A stretch of 64,000 nucleotides of DNA from Thysanoteuthis rhombus (GCA_963457665.1 OY735227.1:44089242-44153241); one strand, 5' to 3'. Shown: positions 35,617 through 49,380, counted from the stretch's first letter. Notes: a model not told the origin generated them from the sequence alone. Made by a program: numbers and translations.

Positions 35617-38600
35617 TCACTCAATTTTCCAAGCCTGTTCAAATGCTGTGCAAACCTTGGCACATGTTAATGCTCCCGAAAGAGGATAACTACTGATTGA
35701 ATATGACTTTTCTGTATAATCCACATCAACCTGAAAGACAGAAAGGTCTGGTTAGTCACCCAATAGAAACCGTCATATAAGTAAAGTCTTTTGGTAGCAT
35801 ACCGTGTTGGGGGGGGGGGGGGGTTGATCAATTGAAAAAAAAAAGTTGATCAATGAATGAGTTACTTTGTTACTACTGATCATTAAAAAGTCTTGGAGGA
35901 AAAAAAAACAAAAAAAAAAAAAAACACACACATGAACATGCACGGACACACTAAAGGATGAATTTAGAAGAAATTTACATTGCAAATTGAACCACAGTCT
36001 TAAAACCTGTTAAGGGGTTGGATCAAAAAAAAAAAAAAAAAAAACAAACGTTTTAAAGTAGACATGAGTGAATGTTAAAATTTTTAGCTATCAGTACAGG
36101 GTGCTTAGTGTATTCATAGTGTAACAACAAAGTTGACACTTAATGAAACAAAATGATGAAATAAGGAGGATTATTGCAAAACATGGTATCAAGATCTATC
36201 AGTGCCCTTACAGTCCAGATTTGGCTCCCTGCAACTTGAGGCCTTCCCCTGAGAGATTTCAAACCATGGACAAGATTAAGGAAAACACAACAAGGCAGTT
36301 GATCAAGAATTCCCTGTGAGAAATCCTTGAGCAGATCCCAGATAACCTAGAGACACCTGGATACGCATCAATGAATAACAACATCCTACTGTACATGTGA
36401 GACATTAGTGGAGATGACATTGGTATGATGGTAGTGGGCTCTTCAAAGATGAAATCAAAAATCTACTCATATAATGAACTGGATTGATTTTTTTTTTTGT
36501 TTCTAACAATGGACTCTTCCACTAAAAAGAACAGTTTTACTGATAAAAATATCTTCTACCCATCATTTGAAATAATAGGCTCTTCCACTGAAAGGAGTTT
36601 AAAAGTATTTTCGAGAGAGAGAGAGAGAGAAAATAGAGAGAATCATCACATAGGAATTCAAATATCTGATTTTTTTTTACGAGGATCAACTACTTAATAA
36701 TAAGAATCAATTAAAATTTTTTAAGAAGTGAAGTGATAGGGACGAGTGTGTGAGGACCCAAGGGTAGTACTTTGAAGGAGATATAGGTGCCATTGCCCAC
36801 ATAGGCTATTTTCTAATTTGATATCAAATGGCTAGATACTTTTCAAACAGGCCTTGTATCTGAAGGTAACAACAATAAAGGTTTTCATTAACAGTACTCA
36901 TACAAGACTGAGGTCTAACAAGTAAGGCAAGGAAGTTATTTGCCTTGAATCATCTTAAAAAATTTTTCTAGACATAATACATGAAAATAAACTATTTTCA
37001 TTTTGATATCTTTCTCTTGTTATGGGAAAATATCCAAGAAAAAACATAATAGTACATATTGCAGAAATGTATCCTGCACTTCAATGTGTGTTTTGTTTCA
37101 AGACAAAATGAAAATTGTATCATTATTACCAGGTCTGAGCACCATAATTGTCAAAAATATTTTTCATATGGTTTTATTCAATGGAGTATTACAAATCATA
37201 ATTATAAATTTACATGACTACTTCCAACAGTCAGCCTAATCGTTTGTTTTAGTTGCTTTTTCAATTTCTTCTCCTTTCAAATCAGCCTGAATAAAAGTTA
37301 CAGTAAAACTCCCCTTCCACTGATTTTATGAGAGACATTAATAGAAATTTTGTGTTCGTTCCAAAATGATTGAAAATTTTCCATACATAAAAACAGTATG
37401 TAGGTTTTGAAAGCTTCAAATGGTTGCAGAAAAGTGAATAAATTTGCCGAGGGGAAGAATAATCATAACTTATTCAGGTCAGTAAAAAAAATTTAAAAAA
37501 AGAAAAAAAAAAAAATAAATAAAATCAGCAGAAGGTAGAATGTAGTCATAAAAACTAATGATTTTTAATAGTTCATCAAATAAAATTAAATGAAAAATAT
37601 CTTTATTTGACACTCAGGCCAGGAAACAATACAGTATTTTCTTTTAACCTCAACCCAATTTTTTTGTCAACAAAACTAATACATATCAAGGTGTGGGGTT
37701 CATCTGGATTCATATTTCAGTTATACGTACCATTTTCTTTTCATGGGCATCTTCCCCATATAAAAAGAAAGATTTCAAAATAAAAATAGGGATTATTTTT
37801 GTGTACTACCAGCCTAGAAAATCAAAAAGAATCATTCAAGGAGAATAACCTTTTGTCTTTGTCATTTGACTCTAGTCTTGTATGAGTACCTCATTTATTA
37901 GAGAAGAATACTCACACTTCCATGGGCCATGGCTCCTATCACAAAGACAATTGGTTTGTCTTCTGGTACTAAAGTTTTCACATCTTTGCACAATGGAGCA
38001 CTGAAAGACATTGTTAACTTCGTGCAGCCGACAGGTAGATGATTATTTACAGGATTTTTTATCACCTGTAAGTAGAAGAAAAAAATAGGAATCAAAATAA
38101 TGCATGGATGAATGTTAGTAGAAAAAATTGCCAACATTGAAACCCAGAAAATATTTTCAAGCTAGTTTGATTGCCAACAAGTGCAAAAAAGCAATGTGGA
38201 AAAAAAAGTAGAAAACATGAGAGAAAAAAAAAAGGGGGGGGGGCAAGACATTTAAGCACTTCTGCTCAGCCAAGACAAGGAATTCTTTTTCTACATCATT
38301 GACAGAATACCGTTTGAAGATGGAGATTCAACACCCATGATAATGACGGATCTATTACATTAAACAACAGTAAACACTAGTTTTAACAGATTAAAAAAAA
38401 AAGTCAATGCCATAAGTCTATTAAATCCAAATGTAACACAAGAGGCTATATTTTTTGTGTAAAAAAAAAAAAAAAAAAAAAAATTGAATGAATAAACAAA
38501 ACCTTACAACAGGTCTGGTTAGTCACAGAATAGAAAGTCACCTAACCAACGTCTAGACAATATGCCATGTTGGGTGATCAATTAAAAAATTTAAAAAGGG

Positions 38601-41600
38601 TAGTTAGTCCTCATTAAAAAAATTTAAAAGACACAAAGAGATCAATTTAGCATAAACTGAACTTATGAATAAAAAAAAAAAAAAAAACAAACAAAAAACT
38701 GTTTTTTATAGACATAGGGAGTAGATGTTGAAATTTTCAGCACTAGCTACATGATACATATAAATAGCTAGCCAGACCAACTTAAGAACCAATAGAAACC
38801 TATATTGATAGTTTGGGTTATGTATCATATAATATAAAATTATAACAGAGAATATGTAATATTTACTTATTTGACAGAGTAGTTCAGTTCTGTTAAAGCA
38901 GTGACCCCAAATCTCATCTAAACTATCATGGAGACTTCTCACAAAAAAGGTACATTTTAGGAATGACTAAAAAATACTAGTTAATATAAAAGAAAAAAAC
39001 GAAAGCTAATTTACAATATCTTATAAGTGACCAAAACTTCAGACAAAAATCACCAAAATTGTTGTGGCAATTGAAGAAAGTATTTATCGCAAATTTTTAC
39101 TACTCACCCGAAGTAATTTTTGTGGACCATCAGAGGCATGAACACTGAGTCGATGCAAAAGTTGAACTGTAACAAAAGCAGATAAACTAATTAAATGATG
39201 GAGAAAGAGAGGAGAAAAGAAGAATGTGTACAAAAAGATGAAAGAAATTACCATATATGTTGGACCATAAGACAAATAATTAACAAAGGTATTGTGAAGA
39301 CTACCATACACTGCAACTCACCAGAGACCCAAACTGTCCACACAGGTAGACCCCCACTCCGATTCTAAATTGGAGGTTTGAGCCCCCCCCCCAATGCCCA
39401 ACACCTGCCGCCAAACAGATGCCATACATATCGCTCTCTGGATTACAGAGGGGCATTCTAACGATTGAATATCACAGGATCCTCATTCCCTTTGCCAGTG
39501 CATGCACACTGGAAGAGGTACATTCCATTGACTGTACAGACAGAACCAAGGCCATTCAGACGACCTTCTAGTCATGATACCACTGTATTAGACACAATGC
39601 AATATTTGTACATTTTTTTAATTGAATGCCCATCTCATATACCAGAATATCCAGTATACTAAACAGACAATCAGGGTCATGCCATGAAGTAGTAATACCA
39701 CAGACTATTACTATTCAGACTTCGGACTACATGAGTTTTCACCATTGTAGCTTTGCGACAGACCAAGTTAAGCTTAGCGCCAACCTTAACAGAAGGGTCA
39801 ATCATGTATAAATTCAAATGACAACAATTGGCAGAGACAAAAACTCGACAATTTGTGTGAAATATGGAACAAATACAAATAACTATTACTGTAAGATAGT
39901 AAGTAAACAAACACATAAACAGAGCCACCCGAAATGCTGGCAGGTTGAATAACATTCAATTCTACTGTATCATTTAATTCAAACATTTAAACGCTTCAAC
40001 TCATAGACGGATGTTTGTTATAAAGCAACGTCATGGCACAATACATATCAACATAGGTACCTTGTTATGGAACAATATTGGTAACAATAAATGAAACACT
40101 TGTACATATTGTGACTGATATAGACTATTTGCAAATGTTGCAGCTTACGTTTAAATTTTCTGTTTGATAGTTTTTTGCTTTGAACCACTGGAAGAAGAGG
40201 CTGATAGGAGAGACACTCTTTCTTAATGGATATTACATTTTAAACTTGAAGAGAGTCATAGAAATGAATCAGTCAAAACATTATGACAAAATCAAAGATG
40301 AAAATAGCTCATTGTTTTTTAAAAAGTTGCTATATTAATGACTCTTCTCCAAGTTATAGATAATACAACGGAGTTATCTTTTATTTAATTAGTTATAAAG
40401 TTAGCAGGAAATTTAAAAGTTCACATCATTTCAGCAATTTTTGTAGACAGTTTTAGCTACTAATAATGAACAATACTAAGCAACACTGTAAAAAAAACAA
40501 AAACAAATGCCTAATATGTCATCTATTGATCAAACTAGATGTTCTTCCAATGACATCACACATCCCCACTTCCTTTGTTTACATAAATGGGACTGACAGA
40601 AAAGCATTTAATAGAGATTTATGGATACACCTAAAAACCAGAATGCAGATCATTCATTAATTTTTTTTAAAAATTGGCAGAGCTGTGTTGCAGCTCAAAA
40701 ATCATCTCTTTTTATAATATTCAAATTGAACTAAAACCATATTATAAAAATAAGAATTGCATAATAAAAGTAGTACAAACTTACATCTTCTCACGGAGAA
40801 AAACTTAAATAGCTCTTGAAATAAGCCCATACAAAAGTATTTGAAATATTGAAGAAAGAGATGCCAGCCATTTTCATCTCAGTCTTCTAACATTCTATGC
40901 CTACCCCGACATTCACATTTAAAGAAAGTGGCGAATGTTCAGTCATAACACTACTCTATCTACTATAAGCAGATGTAAAACTTCTCTTTTAATATCTTTG
41001 TTTTTAAGTCAATTTCTTATTGTGCATATTTTATTTCCATTCAACATTTTGACACTGTATTTGTTCATAATAGTATCAAATATAAGTAACATGCATGCAA
41101 CCATAATCCTTAGCCTACATCATAAAATGTTCATACCAATTCTTCAAGTTCATTCTAGCGGTGACCCAAACTGTTCATTCAATTTCTACAAGAAATCGAG
41201 AATTCATCTTTACGAAGCAAAACAAACGAACTGTTACAGAATATCAGACCAAAAAACGCCCAAAACAAGCTGGCAATTCAAGGGAGTTAAATCTGAAAGC
41301 ATATTATTATTATTCAAATCTGCTTTGAAACATTTTGGTTCTGAGATTTAACCAGACACACTGATTAGACAAGACTTGGCACAGGACAAAATATTCAGAC
41401 ACAACCAAAAGAATAGCCGAACAGAAATGTAGCTTACAGAAGTGGGAAAAAAAAAAAAAAAAAAAAAGTTTAAGTAATTGGAAATAATAAAAAAATTGTC
41501 AAATATTAACTTATTCCCCCCAAAATACATCACTTTGCTTCTTCAATCAATACAAATGAAATAACTCTCTGCCAATCATTCAAAATACCCATTTTCACGC

Positions 41601-44600
41601 TCACAATGTCCTGTGAAAAACAGTACTGCTCTTTAGCCACAACTTTAGTAATCAATACATTAATATTTTTTTTTTTTTAAACCCATGCATATATGAGGTC
41701 TGTGAAAAAAATAGACAGCCATTTAAGATATCTACAGAACAGATTGCACAGCCTTGCTGTAATTCAGCAACCAGTCAAGGGGGAGCTTACTGTGTATGCA
41801 AAAACAAACTCTCACATAAGCTACTTTAGTCAGAAGTGAAATGCCATTGAGTGAGTTGGTATATTGCGTGACTACCACTTTCACTATCACCAACTCCACC
41901 CATTCTTCCTTAACATGCAGGATTTTTACCAAAACATTGCATGCCCGTTACTACAGTCCAGATTTAGCTCTCGGCAACTTCTGGCCTTTTCCCCTAACAG
42001 ATTTCAGATTAAGGAGAATGTGACATGGTGGCTGATGAAGAGCCTGAAAGGGGACGGTTTTGAAAACTGGAAAAAGTGCCACGTCCTAAAGGAGTATTTT
42101 GAAGGGAGATTGAGACGCTATCACCCTAGGTAGGCTATTTTCTAATTAAAATTAAATGGCACTATACACTCCGGATAGACCTAGACTATAATAGAAAGGG
42201 GTCGTTACCTTTAATAAAATTTCCATCTATCTAAAAGAGATGATCTGATTCTAAAATCACTTTATTTCAGATTTGATTGAATTATCATCAATACTTGACC
42301 ATTGGTGACGTAAACATCTCATACAAAACACGAGCATCATACACTTTTATGTCTAAGTTACATATAACTAGCGTGTGTAGTCATATAGACACACATGATA
42401 ATCTGAAAAGCTATCTCAGCATTTTCAGATAAATTGCTAAGTATGGAAAGATTCAAAAATGATTCACTAGCAATACAACTTTTGAAATTAAAAAGGCAAT
42501 CCTCGGAGAAACACAATTCTTGAGAGGCCATTTTGAACGGCTAAAAGTGGCTAGATTAGTTAAAATATGACTGATAAATATATGCTCTAAAAACTCATAC
42601 AGAAGCTCCAAAAAGTATAAACATACATATCAATGAGATTTTAATGGTCACAAATGTTATTCTTGATCTGAAAATCTGAACTTTATGCCATTTTTCAAAT
42701 CATACAAATCCAGCACTGATTACCTATTAAATCTAACCTTGTAAGAATAGAGTTTTTACAAGGACTGCCTGAATAATTATAAAACAATATATTTACCCAT
42801 AAGGCCACTGAATCTTTCAAATGTACGTGGGATTCTTGTCTGTGGGTTGATCTCGATCAAAACATTCTTCTCTGTGTGTATGTAGACTTGCAGTAGATTC
42901 GCTCGATTCAATGGACTGTCCATCAACATTAAAAGACACTGAACAGAACAGAAAAGAAAGAGAGAAAAATGGTCAGTTTTGTAACCGTCTCTGAGGCACA
43001 TCATGCAGAATTCAATAATGAAACAATTTCAACAGGTATTGAAATGCAACAAGATTTTTTTAAACGTGATTTTTGAAGGCTAGATGCCAAAATCCAATGA
43101 TAAAAGCAAAGATACTTCAGGAATGGTTAGGATGAGGTTGGCAATGAAAAGGGAGGTGACTAATGTAGACACTGAACATGATAAAAAGCGTTATCTATAC
43201 TAGTTACTTGCCTTTTCTTTGCGAACCTCATCCAAACAATTACTAATACTTCTTTCATATGAATTGTTAAAGATATTTTCAATGATCTGTGCAAATAACT
43301 ATAGCTGAGTTTGAAGTTGTTTGGATCAGATGTCCAAAATCCAACAGAAATAAATAAAATATTAGATTATAGATCTTTTGTCAACAATTATGGATCTAAA
43401 TTTAGAAATAAAATTATCTAAACTGACAAAACTGCAATTCTACACCAGGTGGAAAATTATTTTATTAAAACATAGCACACTGCTCCACACACCATAAGTC
43501 AGCCCCCTTTCCAAACATACACTGCTAAAATTGACAATAATTTCAATGCTTGAAATCTGGCGCAAGTTCACAATTGATACATCACCCAAATATCACAGGG
43601 AGATTAGGCAATCATCTATTCTATCATGTTTGGAATCAGATTGTAATGTAAATAATTGTTCATAAATGTTTTGCACCAATTTCTATTTTTTGGGAAAAAA
43701 AAAAAAATTCATCCATACAATATAGTTCAAGATTGAGAAAAAGCTACTATTTATTTCGATTATTTCTATTAGAAGCTACGAAAAAATCAGTACAACGCTT
43801 TCATAAACAATTATTTCTATTACATATAGTTCTGAAGCAATCCGATTCCAAAAAATGATAGAATGAAGATTTGCTGAATCTTCCTTTGATATTTTGATTG
43901 AGTGGTGAGTATCCCCACCGCCTTCTTTTGCTAAAACTACTACAGTGAAATCCCAACAGAGAGATTATTTGAATAAAACTTCAAATCAAAATTTTTTAGA
44001 TGCAAACATTTGAATGAGGAAAAGTTACCTGATGTGTTATGTCTGGACGACAGGTTGACATATCCTTCTTGAATTTCTTAGCAAGATGTCGATGTTTATC
44101 ACAATTTAAGAGTTCATACTGTTTGCCAATCTGAATAAAGAAATAAAATCAATAAAAAGACAATTAAAAATCAATTTTTAAAAACACAATCAAAAGAAGA
44201 ATCAATAGTTGACAATTTTTATTTGATTAGATAAATTTGAATAAGACTCAGGACTGGGATATTCTTATGTGACGTCATACGAGAACAACCATTGGGTAAT
44301 TGTTCAGATGAGGTTTGCAACAAAAAAAGAATTGCTTTTTTTTTTTTTCAGAACAATCTGACAATTCAAAACGAATATACAATCGAAATTAATTAATAAT
44401 CATTAAATGAATTTTGTCATTTCTAAAGTATTTCCCCATAAAAACTCATGTAAATAAAAAATAAAGTCTCATATTTGTTCCAAATTGTCTGCATAATTTT
44501 CCCTTTATTCAAATACAGCATCTATACTAGTTATCTCCCTATTCTTTGCAAATCTCATCCAAACAATTACCCAGTCATTCGTTTCATCATCTATCGAAGC

Positions 44601-47025
44601 CAGTGTAAGAACACAGGACAGAGAAATTTCTCAGGTGATACCTTGTCATTCACTCCCAAGTGGTCAAGTAATTTTATTCTAAGAAAATTCTATGTCCATC
44701 ATTTTTATTTATAAAATTAGAACAAGTCAAACCTTCAAGGAAAAAAAATTCCTAAAATAAAATGATTTGAAACAATCAATCCATTTTCTGACACATTCTT
44801 GCTTCGTTTTATGAAGGTATGTCACAAAAAATTTCAAAGTAAATTATTTTAATAAAACTTGGCATCTCCTGATGATACCAAAATCTTTGATATACTGTAA
44901 TTAGTAAGAAAGTTATCAAGATTTTACAAATCACTAATTAACATACATAGGGCATATATAGAGCAACTGATTGATTGTAACCCAAAATGGTTTCAGAGTA
45001 CTGATAATTTGGCTTAAAATATACACGGCTCGGTTTTGATCTGTGATACTTTGGGTTGCTTTTCATGATATTTCCTTGAAAATCGCTATATTGGTAGCAG
45101 ATATATCATAGAAGCCCAGATGGTGTTTTAAAAACTATCTGTATTTATACTTGCCTTAAAAAATGCAATTTACTTTGCATGTGCAGTTGGATTTCAGTGA
45201 CCAGCAATGTTATTTTGCCAAACAATTCAACTTTAACATAAAATTACACCTAACAATAACAAGGTTGAGAAATCAGTCCACAATGCCGAGTTTGCAGAAA
45301 TGGCGAGAGAATATTAGGAACAGGGTTCGGCCAACCTGACTCTTGATGAAAAAAAAAAAATCAAAATGAGGTTGGGCTTTGAACAGGCCGCAGCCAATAA
45401 CACTCAATGACCGTTCATGGCTCATACCTATTATATTTAGCTAATAGATTTTAATAGGTTGTTTTTGAACACGAGAAATGCAGTTCACCGTTTCATCTGA
45501 AAGGGAGTTCTAGTATGAAAGAGGGCTTGATGTCACAATTTAATCTAATACCAGGGTGGCTGTGTATTTCGTATTTGTGATAGTGGCTTCTATTGTTCTT
45601 TGTAGCATTGGTTTACACCATTTGCATATCTTGCAGTAATATTTCAATTTCATTCATTCGATTAGACGTTATCATCTACTGTAAACAAATCATTGTTATC
45701 AGTAAATAAATTATCATTTGTTTCAGTACTTAGTTTTAATGTTGGACCAGTTGCCCACAAGAATGCCATGCTTTGCGGCATCATTCGAATCAGCAAAGCT
45801 AAAATTATGATTTACTACAACACCAGGATTCTGTAGTCCATCGTATGTTTTCTATCCGTAATTATTTTTCAGCGATCATTTCGCCAAGTAAGAGTGATCT
45901 CCTGTATTAATGACTTAAAATGAAAGACCAGCCACAAATACTTTCCAGGACTTTCTCCTATCGAAAAGCGAAACAAATGTAATGTTTTCCTCAATTCTGA
46001 CAAGGTTATCCTGGCAAGTCAGACACTTTGAAGTCTTGTAAATATTGAAAAAAGGTATCTCTATTTACGGCTAAAAATGGCTCAGTAGCGCCAAATAGGG
46101 TTTTGAGTCAGGTCGGTCTGGCCTCTTACTACCAACTAACAGAGTTGCATTTCATACACTGTGGAATTGGCATTAATACAAAAATGCAATTTTATAATGA
46201 AGTTATTTAAAAGACCTTAAACAAAACTATACACATATATACACCTGTAGGTCACAACATATGTCACGAAAATTCATTCTCAGGTTTTCACACAGCTCAT
46301 CAAGTTGCGTTTAAATTCTATTTTATAGTCAAGTTATTTAGAGAACCTTTGGGAAGAAAAAAATGACACGTATTTATTTGCAATAAAAATTAACATACGG
46401 ATAATGTTTTTCGAATAAGAATAGAAAGCCGACTTGTTAGCTGACCGCCTTGACCTGTTACCCCCACAAAAAAGATGATCATACAAGGTATTGATCTGAA
46501 ATTAACTAATGCGTATAATTATTCTGATCTTTATACAATATCTATTAAAATAAAATTCAAACATTAATTAACAGAGTACGATTTTTCGAGCGTACTTCAA
46601 CATTCAGCAGAACACAATAATGAAAACAAAAGTCAGTAATTTGAGTTTTTTTCACTTTTATTTTTAAACAACGTAAGGATCAGACATCAAAGCTACTAAA
46701 TATCATATCCTTATATTGTTATTTCTATCTATAATAAAAAAAATTATCATTCAATGTTTATCATTCAAGAAGAAAATGATTTGAAAAGATATCAATTGAA
46801 AAAAAAGAGGAAGCTTCGCTTTGTTTTGTTAAAAACCACGTGTTCCGCGTTTGGGTAGAATTTGGAGACCGAAAAAAACTTTCAAGATCTTACCTTTACA
46901 ATTTCTAGTGATGCATTTTCCAGAACCACAATAAGACGTTTCTTTTCGACATTTCGCCGCGAGTGAGCGAGTTTGATAATAGTTTGTTTCTCTTCACTTT
47001 CTTCGTGGTCACTATTGTCAGCCAT
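35617..47025 (-). CDS. EMG1: EMG1/NEP1 18S rRNA pseudouridine N1-methyltransferase, six exons, complete
   Basis: Coding exons on the - strand, in order: 47025-46894, 44130-44029, 42938-42797, 39166-39108, 38065-37916 and 35730-35617. Every junction is GT-AG, and the 699 nt give 232 residues plus stop, close to the roughly 244 of the human protein. Recognised by family blocks in order: [15 protein letters not shown] (30-44), CRPDITHQ (end of exon 2), [20 protein letters not shown] (exon 3), [36 protein letters not shown] (exon 4), [14 protein letters not shown] and [11 protein letters not shown] (exon 5), and [20 protein letters not shown] (exon 6). Known of the family: a SPOUT-fold dimer that methylates N1 of a conserved pseudouridine in 18S rRNA and acts in the nucleolar small-subunit processome. 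The conserved Asp of RPDITHQ, the position altered in human Bowen-Conradi syndrome as I recall it, is intact. The start is the only ATG upstream of the conserved block, and the N-terminal 28 residues are acidic then basic and not conserved. The introns hold MITEs and mariner fossils; no break in the coding sequence is seen. Confidence 0.97.
35748..36100 (+). repeat. dispersed repeat family C, copy a
   Basis: Blocks in order: GGTTAGTCACCCAATAGAAA, CTTTTGGTAGCATACCGTGTT, GGTTGATCAATTGAAAAA, ATCATTAAAAAGT and ACATTGCAAATTGAACC. The same order is seen at 38513-38830, 47890-48060, 53855-54285 and 62036-62560. It lies just inside EMG1 intron 5. Confidence 0.75.
36140..36400 (+). pseudogene. mariner transposase fragment, EMG1 intron 5
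   Basis: The + strand reads [20 protein letters not shown], holding the YSPDLAPC(N/D)-block that precedes the last catalytic Asp in DD34D mariner transposases, followed by [19 protein letters not shown] sequence and stops. A piece at 36774-36860 (AGGCTATTTTCTAATTTGA) matches the 3' end of the copy at 41690-42190, so the element may extend to about 36860 with insertions between. Confidence 0.7.
38513..38830 (+). repeat. dispersed repeat family C, copy b (EMG1 intron 4)
   Basis: GGTTAGTCACAGAATAGAAA, ATGCCATGTTGGGTGATCAA and the later AGACCAACTTAAGAACCAAT and ATAGAAACCTATATTGATAG match the family. Confidence 0.7.
39345..39570 (+). repeat. SINE family 3, copy b (3' half), in EMG1 intron 3
   Basis: Shares CATATCGCTCTCTGGATTAC, AGAGGGGCATTCTAACGATT and the CATTCCATTGACTGTACAGA tail with 14090-14460. 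The C-run at 39384-39392 replaces the 'ccccctt' of copy a. Confidence 0.65.
41690..42190 (+). pseudogene. internally deleted mariner element, EMG1 intron 3
   Basis: The left end TGAGGTCTGTGAAAAAAATA is a known-style mariner terminal sequence, also seen at 63312. Inside, [20 protein letters not shown] is the C-terminal catalytic block, and after a frameshift [16 protein letters not shown] matches the end of the transposase. About 500 bp, so most of the protein is gone; the right end lies near 42190. Confidence 0.75.
43120..43247. mobile_element. small MITE, family D, copy a (EMG1 intron 2)
   Basis: GGTTAGGATGAGGTTGGCAA at the left and the inverse TTGCGAACCTCATCCAAACA at the right bound about 125 bp. 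Confidence 0.6.
44290..44580. mobile_element. MITE, family D, copy b (EMG1 intron 1)
   Basis: The left end GGGTAATTGTTCAGATGAGG and right end CTCATCCAAACAATTACCC are inverted repeats of about 35-40 bp. The block ATCTATACTAGTTA plus TTCTTTGC next to the right end is also in copy a. It lies 160 bp upstream of EMG1 exon 2. Confidence 0.7.
46003..46610. repeat. composite inverted-repeat element, copy b (EMG1 intron 1)
   Basis: Shares GGTTATCC, GGCTAAAAATGGCT and the right-hand AAATAAAATTCAAA and GATTTTTCGAGCGTACTTCA with 3822-4620. Confidence 0.42.
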
Positions 47026-47221
47026 GTTTCAATATATTGCGAAGTTTTCTACTTGAACAAAAACGGAAGTAATATTATCAGAAGAGCGATATCAAGGGGA
47101 ATAATTCTCATTGAAGAATGTGGTCTAGTCTTGAATCAGGGAAATGATACAGAGTGTCCATTAGGTTTCTATCTAAATTTAAACTTGTTTTTTTAACGAA
47201 CATAGATTTATATAGGCAACT

Positions 47222-47387
47222 GTGACCTTTCCCGTTTCAAAATGGTCATTGCTCTAGCTGTAGAGTGACAGGCGTCGATTGGAAATTCAAATTCAAAGAA
47301 GCAAACAACAATAACCCTGATTCTAACCCTAAAATAAACTAACCTTACAGTTGGACCGGCCGTCCATTTTGGAACGGGAAAGGTAGC
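47222..47387. mobile_element. MITE with ACCTTTCCCGTTTCAAAATGG termini
   Basis: GTGACCTTTCCCGTTTCAAA at 47222 is met by TTTTGGAACGGGAAAGGTAG at the right end. It begins about 200 bp upstream of the EMG1 ATG, so it may sit in or near that promoter. Interior has CTAACCCTA words. Confidence 0.75.
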
Positions 47388-47476
47388 AATAGCTATTATA
47401 GATACCCATCAAGACAAATGTGATTTTATGGATGTAAAATCATTAGCACAAAGAATTATGTACTTTGCTGTATAAA

Positions 47477-47477
<1 letters not shown>

Positions 47478-47537
<60 letters not shown>
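47478..47537. repeat. (AT)n microsatellite
   Basis: About 58 bp of AT. Confidence 0.95.
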
Positions 47538-47540
<3 letters not shown>

Positions 47541-47889
47541 TCTTTAAATTGTAAACATCCATATTTCTTTGTCAAGGTCAATCCATTTTTTTCCTTTTTT
47601 TATACTTGAAGTATAAAAGTTTAAAAATACTTTCATAATAATCGATAACATTTGATGAAGTTTTAGATAAGGGAACAATAATATATGGCCAGTCTTTGTT
47701 ATATTCCAAGTGTAATCGCGTCAGCAGAGTGACTTGAAGTTGAAACATTTTGTTTCCAAACAAAATCCCAATATTTTGTTTTCACAGTGAAATTTTTAGA
47801 TAAACTAAATTTAGATGGATAAATTTTTTTAGATTAAATATTTTCATTATTAATTTATATTTTAAAAAAAAAGAAACGAGATGAAACAT

Positions 47890-48060
47890 TCAAGTTACTT
47901 AATAGAAACTGACATCTTCTAGCAGTCTGCCGTGTTGGTGGTGATCAAATAAAAAATTTGAGGACGGAGTGATAAATGAATAAGTTACTTCTCTCACCTT
48001 TTCCTTAGACCATGATCACTTGAAAAAAACGTCTGAATTTTCAAAAACAAAAATAATCAC
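47890..48060 (+). repeat. dispersed repeat family C, copy c (partial)
   Basis: AGTTACTTAATAGAAACTGA, GCAGTCTGCCGTGTTGGTGG, TGATCAAATAAAAAATTTGA and CTTAGACCATGATCACTTGA match the 5' half of the family. Confidence 0.65.
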
Positions 48061-48099
48061 TGTCGGTATAACGTTCATTTTATAAATGTGTTTATTTAT

Positions 48100-49380
48100 T
48101 AGAATGAAGCAAACCCTTGTGCACTTCTAACTTAAATTTTGGTAGACTCCAGGTTCAGATTGGAGTCTGACAAAAAAAAAAAAGTAAAAAATAAAACAAT
48201 ATAGCCTGAGGGTTTTGAGTGGGGAGATGGCAACACAACAGCAGATTTGTATCCTGTCGAGCCATAGGCCAAATTGGTTACGGTGTCATTCACGAAAGGT
48301 GAGTTCTAGGGACATGAAACAAAAGTTCACGTCTCATCAGAAGCTACTTCTTCATTCCAACTTCGCACTATTTACTTTTATAGTTGGAGGTTATTTGATA
48401 CGTATGCACCACTACGCAAACTGTATCCTCACCACGTTCTCCAAACGCGTATACACCTCTCACTCTCATGAATGAAATGACTAATGTTTTTTACTACCCG
48501 ATAGCCACGACGATCTCTCCTAATTCTCTTCACTTCGGGAAACACGCATGGATAAAACTTCTCTGTCTCTGTTCACCGTCTTTCATGGTTTATTCGTCGA
48601 GTGTCTATCAGCGTCAGAGAATAGCTCCCAAGTCACACACAAACTTGGCAGTTTGGCTTACACACTGAACCCAGTCTCCATAATCATCTTTTGGTATCCC
48701 CCAAGCCTTATGGATTCACAAGCAGTTCAGATTACTCCGCTCCGACGCCTATGCTATTAATAACAACAAAGCTCCCACCTTTCGCTATCTCTTATCACCT
48801 CTTTACGCAATCGATTGTATCAATGTTATCATTACTTTCATTTTTATTTTCATTCATTATTTGTCATCAATGTCCTTGTATTAAATGTACGTCTTATTTG
48901 TCCTCCCAAAAACTTGTTTGCGTTCTGTTCACTTCGTTTCATCTCTGTGTCTTCGTCCATACTTGGCGTGCATCCCTTTCGTATATCTTCCTTTCTCTCA
49001 CATCTCCAGTGACATCGACGCTACCACCTAACCATATGGAACCAAAGTCCTTTATTTCCAACATTTTCGTGCTACCCATTTATTCAATCAGGACTACTAG
49101 AACTATCCAGAACCATACTATCTACAAACCGTCTACTTACCAACCAGAGAATATATCCCACGATGGAAAGACTAACTAAAAATTTATCTATATGAAAGCC
49201 ATCTATACAAATTGGTTCATTTATTTCTCTGTCCTGTTATGACCTAAAAGTTTGGATTGGTCCATGTGAAATATATTAACAGAGATAATAAATCTACTAA
49301 AGGGTTGTAAAATGTGATAGTCTGTTGTCATAAAAATGGAGAATGCATAACAGAAACGCTGGTTATTTCTATTATTTGAA
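48100..49380. other. intergenic stretch of unknown content
   Basis: Less AT-rich than its surroundings, with an open + strand frame at 48691-49179 rich in Ser, Thr and hydrophobics but without recognisable domain, initiation or splice context. Possibly an old LINE 3' part or a non-coding exon; I see nothing firm. Confidence 0.3.

Noticed and set aside
40935..41351. 138-codon + strand open frame in EMG1 intron 3
   Set aside because: AT-rich, no recognisable domain, antisense to EMG1 intron, no poly(A) or splice support.
48691..49179. 162-codon open frame in the EMG1-DPCD interval
   Set aside because: Low-complexity hydrophobic/Ser/Thr composition, no family, no splice context; may be chance in a less AT-rich patch.
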